From Betaproteobacteria bacterium (GTDB lineage: Bacteria > Pseudomonadota > Gammaproteobacteria > Burkholderiales > SG8-41), in assembly GCA_016177355.1 (NCBI GenBank), contig JACOVL010000038.1:1-29794 (forward strand): a DNA stretch of 29,794 nt, read 5' to 3'. Under the pieces are notes generated by a model. The model was not told the DNA's origin and did not search any database. It saw only the letters and a list, made by a program, of their open reading frames with translations. The translations under genes were made by a program, and so were the position numbers. Below, piece by piece: positions 24,226-29,794 of this stretch (position 1 is its first letter; each line of letters starts with the position of its first letter).

Positions 24226-24861
24226 ATGAGCCTTGCGGCGAAGCTTGCGCAAGGCATCGCACAACTCGAACTTACGCTGCCGCCGCAGGCTGAACCGCGG
24301 CTGCTCGACTACCTGTCGCTGCTCGGCAAATGGAACAAGGTCTACAACCTGACCGCGGTGCGCGGGGCGCCACGGATGGTGAGCCACCATCTGCTCGACT
24401 GCCTGGCGGTGGTGCGGCACGTCCGGGCCGCCACCATCCTCGATGTCGGCAGCGGCGCGGGTCTGCCCGGCATCCCGCTCGCGCTCGCCTTGCCGCGCGC
24501 GCAAGTGACGCTGCTCGATTCCAGCCACAAGAAGGCGGCCTTTCTGCGGCAGGCGGCGATCGAGCTCGAGCTCGACAACGTCGAGGTGGCGTGCGAGCGG
24601 GTCGAGGCGTGGCGGCCGGCGCGACGCTACGAGCTCGTCATCTCGCGCGCGTTTTCCGACCTGTCGGAATTCGCCGCGCTCGCCGGACGCCTCGTTGCGG
24701 GCGGCGGCGTACTCGCGGCGATGAAGGGCGTTTATCCGTACGAGGAGCTGGAGCGATTGCCGGCGGGCTACCGGTTGCAACGGGTGGTGCTGCTCGAAGT
24801 GCCGGGGGTGCGCGGATCGCGCCACCTGGTGCTGGTCGAGCCGGCACGGGCCGATGACTAA
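24226..24861 (+). CDS. rsmG: 16S rRNA (guanine-527-N7)-methyltransferase RsmG
   Basis: RsmG (GidB) methylates G527 of 16S rRNA; loss gives low-level streptomycin resistance in several bacteria. The 211-residue protein has the helical start ending KWNKVYNLTAVR (35-46), the SAM motif ILDVGSGAGLPGIPLAL (71-87) and LLDSSHKKAAFL. Further on, VISRAFSDLSEF corresponds to the catalytic loop. The start lies one base after the mnmG stop, and the stop overlaps parA by eight bases (ATGACTAA). mnmG-rsmG-parA-parB thus form one tight operon. Confidence 0.97.
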   Translation: MSLAAKLAQGIAQLELTLPPQAEPRLLDYLSLLGKWNKVYNLTAVRGAPRMVSHHLLDCLAVVRHVRAATILDVGSGAGLPGIPLALALPRAQVTLLDSSHKKAAFLRQAAIELELDNVEVACERVEAWRPARRYELVISRAFSDLSEFAALAGRLVAGGGVLAAMKGVYPYEELERLPAGYRLQRVVLLEVPGVRGSRHLVLVEPARADD

Positions 24862-25663
24862 GATCCTCGCCATCACCAACCAGAAGGGCGGCGTGGGCAA
24901 GACCACGACCGGCGTCAACCTCGCGGCGAGCCTCTCCGCCGCGCGCCAGCGCGTGCTGCTGGTGGACCTCGACCCCCAGGGCAACGCGACCACGGGCAGC
25001 GGCGTGGACAAGCGCGGCCGTGCCATCACGATCTACCACGTCCTGCTCGGCGCCCGCGCCATCCGCGAGGCGCGGACGCGCTCGGAGAGCGGCGAGTACG
25101 ATCTCATTCCGGCGAACCGCGAGCTCGCCGGAGCGGAGATCGAGATGGTCGGGCTCGAGCGGCGCGAGGCCCGGCTGAAAGAGGCGCTCGCCGGGGTCGC
25201 CGGCGACTACGACTACATCCTGATCGATTGCCCGCCGGCGCTTAACCTGCTGACGGTGAACGGGCTCACCGCCGCGCACGCGGTGATGATCCCGATGCAG
25301 TGCGAGTATTACGCGCTCGAGGGTCTCTCCGACCTGGTGCAGACCGTCAAGAAGGTGCGCGCGCACTTGAACCCCGAATTGCAGATCGAGGGACTGCTGC
25401 GCACCATGTTCGATTCCCGCAACACGCTCGCGCAACAGGTCTCGGCGCAACTCATCGAGCATTTCGGCGACAAGGTCTACCGCACCGTGATCCCGCGCAA
25501 CGTGCGGCTCGCGGAGGCGCCGAGCCACGGCGTGCCGGCGCTCAAATTCGACAAGGCCTCGAAAGGCGCGCAGGCGTATCTCGCGCTGGCGGGCGAGATG
25601 CTGAACCGGCGGCAGAGCGCAACGCAAGATCTTCAGGGGAGGAGCGGCCATGGCCAAGGCTAA
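24854..25663 (+). CDS. parA: Chromosome partitioning ATPase ParA
   Basis: ParA (Soj) is a nucleoid-binding Walker ATPase that moves ParB-parS complexes to separate replicated origins. The 269-residue protein has the deviant Walker A KGGVGKTT (11-18), LLVDLDPQGN (35-44) and the Walker B strand YILIDCPPAL. There is no N-terminal helix-turn-helix, so it is the chromosomal small type (Ia plasmid ParA proteins have one). It overlaps rsmG by eight bases and parB by 14. Confidence 0.97.
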   Translation: MTKILAITNQKGGVGKTTTGVNLAASLSAARQRVLLVDLDPQGNATTGSGVDKRGRAITIYHVLLGARAIREARTRSESGEYDLIPANRELAGAEIEMVGLERREARLKEALAGVAGDYDYILIDCPPALNLLTVNGLTAAHAVMIPMQCEYYALEGLSDLVQTVKKVRAHLNPELQIEGLLRTMFDSRNTLAQQVSAQLIEHFGDKVYRTVIPRNVRLAEAPSHGVPALKFDKASKGAQAYLALAGEMLNRRQSATQDLQGRSGHGQG

Positions 25664-26498
25664 GGGACTGGGACGGGGGCTCGACGCGCTGCTGGGCGGC
25701 GACGAGACGGCGCCGGCCGGAGGCGAGGCGCTCGCGATGCTCGCGATCGACGCCCTGGAGCCGGGACGCTACCAGCCGCGCCTGCGCCTCGACCCGGAGG
25801 CGCTGCGCGAGCTCGCTGATTCCATCAAGGCGCAGGGCGTGATGCAGCCGATCCTCGCGCGGCCGCGCGGCGATGGCCGCTACGAGATCATCGCCGGCGA
25901 GCGGCGCTGGCGTGCTGCCCGCATGGCCGGGCTCGCGACGGTGCCGGCGCTGGTGCGCGAAGTGCCCGACCGGCACGTGCTGGCCATGGCCCTGATCGAG
26001 AACATCCAGCGCGAGGATTTGAATCCGCTGGAAGAGGCGGCCGGCTTGAAGCGGCTCATCGAGGAATTCGGCATGACGCACGCGGACGCCGCCGCGGCGC
26101 TGGGGCGCTCGCGCGCGGGAATTACCAACGCGCTGCGCCTACTCGAACTCGCACCGCCGGTGCAGGAGCTGCTGCGCGAGGGCAAGCTCGACATGGGCCA
26201 CGCGCGGGCGCTGCTCGCCCTGCCGCTGCTCGCGCAGGTCGGGCTCGCGCGCGAGGCGGTGGCAAAGCGCCTGTCGGTGCGGGAGGTCGAAGCGCGCGTG
26301 AGCGCGGCGCTGAAAGGCGCCGCGGCGCGCGCGCGGCCGCGCGCCGACCGCGATGTGGCGCGCCTCGAGGAGGAAATGAGCGCCCGGCTCGGCACGACGG
26401 TGAGCATACGGCCGGGAGCCAAACCGGGCAGCGGCAGGCTGATGATCCATTATTCGACCCTGGACCAGCTCGATGCGCTGCTGCGCAAGCTTAAATAG
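25650..26498 (+). CDS. parB: Chromosome partitioning protein ParB
   Basis: ParB (Spo0J) is a CTP-dependent DNA clamp that loads at parS and spreads. The 282-residue protein has an N-terminal ParA-interacting basic peptide (MAKAKGLGRGLDALLGG). CTP-binding motifs are GERRWRAARMAG (83-94) and ENIQREDLNPLEEA (117-130). The parS-reading helix-turn-helix lies at about 141-166 with GRSRAGITNALRLLEL, and a C-terminal dimerisation domain follows. A strong ribosome site GGGGAGGAG precedes the ATG. The two parS sites upstream of mnmG are the obvious targets. Confidence 0.97.
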   Translation: MAKAKGLGRGLDALLGGDETAPAGGEALAMLAIDALEPGRYQPRLRLDPEALRELADSIKAQGVMQPILARPRGDGRYEIIAGERRWRAARMAGLATVPALVREVPDRHVLAMALIENIQREDLNPLEEAAGLKRLIEEFGMTHADAAAALGRSRAGITNALRLLELAPPVQELLREGKLDMGHARALLALPLLAQVGLAREAVAKRLSVREVEARVSAALKGAAARARPRADRDVARLEEEMSARLGTTVSIRPGAKPGSGRLMIHYSTLDQLDALLRKLK

Positions 26499-26534
26499 CC
26501 TTTTGCAACCGCGGAATTGCTGCGCCGCGGCAAA

Positions 26535-26564
26535 TTGACCCTGGCTGCGCCCGAAGGCTATACT
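26535..26564 (+). promoter_or_regulatory. Predicted promoter of the atp operon
   Basis: TTGACC (26535-26540) and TATACT (26559-26564) are separated by 18 bases, each five of six to consensus. Transcription would begin near 26571, about 30 bases before atpI. Two CCGCGG hexamers in the preceding 30 bases may form a hairpin at the end of the parB transcript. Confidence 0.7.
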
Positions 26565-26601
26565 TGCCCAGGCTTTGTCCGGGCGGAAAAAAATCAACGC
26601 C

Positions 26602-26970
26602 ATGCTTCGCGACCTGGGCAAGCCGATACGCACCGTTCTCCGGTGGCAATTGATGGCCGCCGCCGCATTGACGCTCGTTGCCGGAGCCTACGCCGGCGCT
26701 CATGGGGCCCTGTCCGCGGCCCTCGGCGCCACGATCAGCATCTGCTCCGGGCTGGCGTCTGCGGCCGTGGCCATGCTGCCCAAGCCGGGGTCCGCAGGGG
26801 GGGTAGTGATCGCCGCGCTGGGAGCGGAAGCCGTCAAAATCGGCCTCATCGTCGTCCTCCTCTGGCTCGTGCTCGCGACGTACCGGGACGTCGTGGTGAC
26901 CGCGTTCCTGGGAACGTTCGTGGTCACGGTGCTGGTTTTCGCAATGGCTTTTTTCGTTCGCGACGCTTGA
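26602..26970 (+). CDS. atpI: ATP synthase subunit I
   Basis: AtpI is a non-stoichiometric accessory that helps assemble the c-ring. The 122-residue protein has four predicted membrane helices: ALTLVAGAYAGAHGA, the small-residue segment ALGATISICSGLASAAVAML, IGLIVVLLWLVLA, and TAFLGTFVVTVLVFAMAFFV. The ATG at 26602 is preferred to an in-frame TTG at 26575, which lies at the predicted transcript start. A seven-G tract occurs in the coding sequence (26797-26803). It is first in the atp operon, 22 bp before atpB. Confidence 0.9.
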   Translation: MLRDLGKPIRTVLRWQLMAAAALTLVAGAYAGAHGALSAALGATISICSGLASAAVAMLPKPGSAGGVVIAALGAEAVKIGLIVVLLWLVLATYRDVVVTAFLGTFVVTVLVFAMAFFVRDA

Positions 26971-26992
26971 GAATAACGACACGCTGCAAACC

Positions 26993-27802
26993 ATGGCCGC
27001 CGGCAAAGAACTCAATCCGTCCGACTACATCCAGCACCACCTCACGTTTTTCCGTGCGCCGGTGGGCGAGGGCGATTTCTGGACGCTCCACGTCGATACC
27101 GTGGTCACCTCCGTGCTGCTCGGTTTCATCGGGCTCGGTTTCATCTGGTGGGTGGTGCGTGGCGCGACCTCGGGCGTGCCCGACAAGCGGCAGGCGTTCG
27201 TCGAGTTGCTGATCGAGTTCGTCGACGAGCAGGTGAAGGGCATATTTCATCACGGCGACCGCAACCGGTTCATCGCTCCCGCCGCGCTCACCGTGTTCGT
27301 GTGGGTGACGCTGATGAATGCCATGGATTTCCTGCCGGTGGATTGGGTCGCCGGCGCGCTCGGCCTCGTCGGCCTGCACGAATGGCGCCCGGTGCCTACC
27401 GCCGACGTGAACGCCACCTTCGCGCTGTCGGTCTCGGTGCTGCTGCTGTCGCTCTACTTCGCGATCGCCGCGAAGGGATTCGGCGGCTGGGTGCACGAGA
27501 TGTTCTGCGCGCCGTTCGGCGCGAACCCGCTGCTGTGGCCCGCGAACCTGCTGTTCAACCTGGTCGAGTACGTCTCGAAGACGCTGTCGCATGCTATGCG
27601 GTTGTTCGGCAACATTTACGCCGGTGAAATCCTCTTCTTCCTGCTCTGGCTGTGGGCAGCGACCGGCGTAGCCGGATCGTTCTTCGGTTTTTGGTTCGGC
27701 TTGGGCTGGGCGATCTTCCACATCCTGATCGTGCTGCTGCAGGCCTATATCTTCATGATGTTGACCATCGTTTACATCTCGATGGCGCACGAGCACCACT
27801 GA
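26993..27802 (+). CDS. atpB: ATP synthase subunit a
   Basis: Subunit a forms the two proton half-channels against the c-ring. The 269-residue membrane protein carries the essential arginine R203 in SHAMRLFGNIYAGE. It also has HEMFCAPFGANPLL before it and FHILIVLLQAYIFMMLTIVY near the C-terminus. The N-terminus PSDYIQHHLTFFR and the His-rich end AHEHH are usual for proteobacterial subunit a. It stands between atpI and atpE. Confidence 0.97.
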   Translation: MAAGKELNPSDYIQHHLTFFRAPVGEGDFWTLHVDTVVTSVLLGFIGLGFIWWVVRGATSGVPDKRQAFVELLIEFVDEQVKGIFHHGDRNRFIAPAALTVFVWVTLMNAMDFLPVDWVAGALGLVGLHEWRPVPTADVNATFALSVSVLLLSLYFAIAAKGFGGWVHEMFCAPFGANPLLWPANLLFNLVEYVSKTLSHAMRLFGNIYAGEILFFLLWLWAATGVAGSFFGFWFGLGWAIFHILIVLLQAYIFMMLTIVYISMAHEHH

Positions 27803-27845
27803 TTTCCCAAAATAACCGTCTTTTTCGCTCAGGAAAGGAAAAACC

Positions 27846-28118
27846 ATGGAAAAACTTCAACTGCTGGCGATGGTCCAGGCCTACACCAGTATCGGTATCG
27901 GTCTCATGGTCGGCCTTGGCGCTGCCGGGGCGTGCATCGGCATCGGCATCATGTCGAGCAAGTTCCTGGAAGCGGCGGCGCGCCAGCCCGAGCTCACCAA
28001 CTCGCTCCAGGGCAGGGTATTCCTGCTGCTCGGCCTGATCGACGCGTCCTTCATCATCGGTCTCGGCATCGCGATGTTCTTCGCGTTTGCCAGCCCGCTG
28101 GCGACGCCGTTTCGCTAG
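27846..28118 (+). CDS. atpE: ATP synthase subunit c
   Basis: Subunit c makes the rotating proteolipid ring. The 90-residue hairpin has a first helix rich in Gly/Ala (IGLMVGLGAAGACIGIGIM), the polar loop RQPEL (46-50) and a second helix with the proton-carrying D66 in GLIDASFIIG. I see no extra polar residues pointing to a sodium type. A strong ribosome site (AGGAAAGGAAA) fits its high copy number. Confidence 0.97.
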   Translation: MEKLQLLAMVQAYTSIGIGLMVGLGAAGACIGIGIMSSKFLEAAARQPELTNSLQGRVFLLLGLIDASFIIGLGIAMFFAFASPLATPFR

Positions 28119-28153
28119 AGCGCGGCGCGCGCAGCATCTCCAAGGAGAACCGT

Positions 28154-28627
28154 ATGAGCTTCAATCTGACGCTGCTGACACAGATGCTCGCCTTTGCGGC
28201 GTTCATCCTGTTCACCGTGAAGGTGGTCTGGCCGTACCTGCTGCGCGCGATCGAGCAGCGGCAGAAGACCATCGCCGACGGGCTCGCCGCGGCGGAACGC
28301 GGCAGGCAGGACCTGGAGAGCGCCGGGAAGCGCTCGGCGGAGATGATGGTGGAGGCGAAGCAGCAGGTGCAGGACACACTCTCCCAGGCCGACAAGCGCG
28401 GGGCGCAGATCGTGGACGAGGCAAAAGGCGTTGCCAAGACCGAGGGCGACCGGCTGGTGGCGGCCGCCAAGGCCGAGATCGAGCAGGAGGTCGCCCGCGC
28501 CAAGGAGGCGCTGCGCGAGCAGGTGGCGGCGCTGGCGATCGCGGGCGCCGAGAAAATCCTGCGGCGCGAAGTGGACGCCAGGGCGCACGCCGATCTCCTT
28601 GCGCAGCTGAAGCAGGAGCTGCGCTAG
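28154..28627 (+). CDS. atpF: ATP synthase subunit b
   Basis: Subunit b is the peripheral stalk joining Fo to F1. The 157-residue protein has one N-terminal membrane helix (LTQMLAFAAFILFTVKVVWP), then a long charged helix made of Ala, Glu, Gln, Lys and Arg that forms the coiled-coil stalk. GGAG is eight bases before the ATG at 28154. The frame extends far upstream as shadow of atpE. It ends three bases before atpH. Confidence 0.96.
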   Translation: MSFNLTLLTQMLAFAAFILFTVKVVWPYLLRAIEQRQKTIADGLAAAERGRQDLESAGKRSAEMMVEAKQQVQDTLSQADKRGAQIVDEAKGVAKTEGDRLVAAAKAEIEQEVARAKEALREQVAALAIAGAEKILRREVDARAHADLLAQLKQELR

Positions 28628-28630
28628 CCC

Positions 28631-29167
28631 ATGGCCGAGACCGTCACCATCGCGCGGCCGTACGCCGAAGCCGCGTTCGGCACCGCCGACGCGGACGGCA
28701 CGCTCGCCAAGTGGGCGCAGGCGCTCGAGACGATGGCGCACATGGCGGCGCACCCGGAGATGCATGCGGCGATCGGCAACCCCCGGCTCACCGACGAGCA
28801 GCTTTATGGCCTCTTCGCCTCGTTGTGCGGCGACGTGCTGAGCGCCGAGATGCAGAATTTCGTGCGCGTACTGATCGAAAACGGCCGGCTCACGCTCGCG
28901 CCCGAAATACGCGACATTTTCCTGGAGCTCAAGAACGAGCGCGAGGGCGTGGTGGAAGCCGTGGTGGCGAGCGCCTTCCAGCTGGATGCCGCGCAGACCG
29001 CGGCGCTGGTGGCGGACCTCGAGCGCCGCTTCAAGCGCAAGGTGAAGCCGCGGGTGACGGTGGACAAGGAACTGATCGGCGGCGTGCGGGTGCAGGTCGG
29101 TGACGAAGTGATAGACGGCTCGGTACGCGGCCAGCTCGCAGCGATGGCTTCCGCGTTGAGAAACTAG
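28631..29167 (+). CDS. atpH: ATP synthase subunit delta
   Basis: Delta fixes the stalk to the top of F1. The 178-residue protein starts MAETVTIARPYAEAAF, which is diagnostic, has a helical N-terminal domain, and ends with the conserved DKELIGGVRVQVGDEVIDGS and RGQLAAMASAL. AGGAG lies in the end of atpF. It is followed 19 bp later by atpA. Confidence 0.97.
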   Translation: MAETVTIARPYAEAAFGTADADGTLAKWAQALETMAHMAAHPEMHAAIGNPRLTDEQLYGLFASLCGDVLSAEMQNFVRVLIENGRLTLAPEIRDIFLELKNEREGVVEAVVASAFQLDAAQTAALVADLERRFKRKVKPRVTVDKELIGGVRVQVGDEVIDGSVRGQLAAMASALRN

Positions 29168-29186
29168 CGACCCAAGGAAACAAACC

Positions 29187-29794
<608 letters not shown>

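Noticed and set aside
25970..25985. GGCACGTGCTGG in parB as a further parS site
   Set aside because: Only the central CACGTG is shared; the flanking GTT and AAC of parS are absent.
26499..26534. CCGCGG repeats after parB as an intrinsic terminator
   Set aside because: The pairing needs a bulge and there is no U-run after it; noted only under the atp promoter.

Overview
This window is the replication-origin neighbourhood of a GC-rich bacterial chromosome, most likely a betaproteobacterium. The placement rests on three things: the dnaA-dnaN-gyrB order without recF, the def / LysM-dprA-topB and fmt-rsmB-DUF4390-ntrY-ntrX arrangements, and L34 and AtpE sequences that read as betaproteobacterial. 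No species can be named from this. I see no mobile element, CRISPR array, tRNA or rRNA, and no gene-free stretch longer than about 200 bp.

Left third (1-8177, minus strand): a compact run of seven genes, def-fmt-rsmB-DUF4390-ntrY-ntrX-tkt, with small gaps or overlaps, so probably one operon. It joins translation initiation and maturation (formylation of Met-tRNA, deformylation, 16S rRNA m5C967 methylation) to a membrane two-component system and transketolase. The regulator NtrX has an AAA+ domain that has lost nearly all its catalytic and sigma-54 contact motifs. The kinase NtrY appears to lack the usual PAS domain.

8289-13308 (plus strand): a secreted LysM protein, dprA (ssDNA/RecA loading in DNA uptake) and topB (topoisomerase III), which ends 3 bp from the convergent gyrB.

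13312-18394 (minus strand): gyrB, dnaN and dnaA, transcribed towards gyrB. An AT-rich dnaA-dnaN spacer with degenerate DnaA boxes is the best oriC candidate. A further DnaA box lies on the predicted dnaA promoter.

18579-22121 (plus strand): rpmH-rnpA-yidC-mnmE. The rnpA gene has no ATG, GTG or TTG start, and yidD, which normally sits between rnpA and yidC, is absent.

22122-26498 (plus strand): two parS sites, then mnmG-rsmG-parA-parB, the chromosome segregation module combined with tRNA and rRNA modification genes. 26559 onward: a good sigma-70 promoter and the ATP synthase operon atpI-B-E-F-H-A, with atpA cut by the window end.

Most of the window is conserved housekeeping DNA. I found no convincing undescribed system. 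The points worth a second look are the degenerate NtrX and PAS-less NtrY, the non-canonical rnpA start with yidD loss, and the fine structure of the origin and parS regions.
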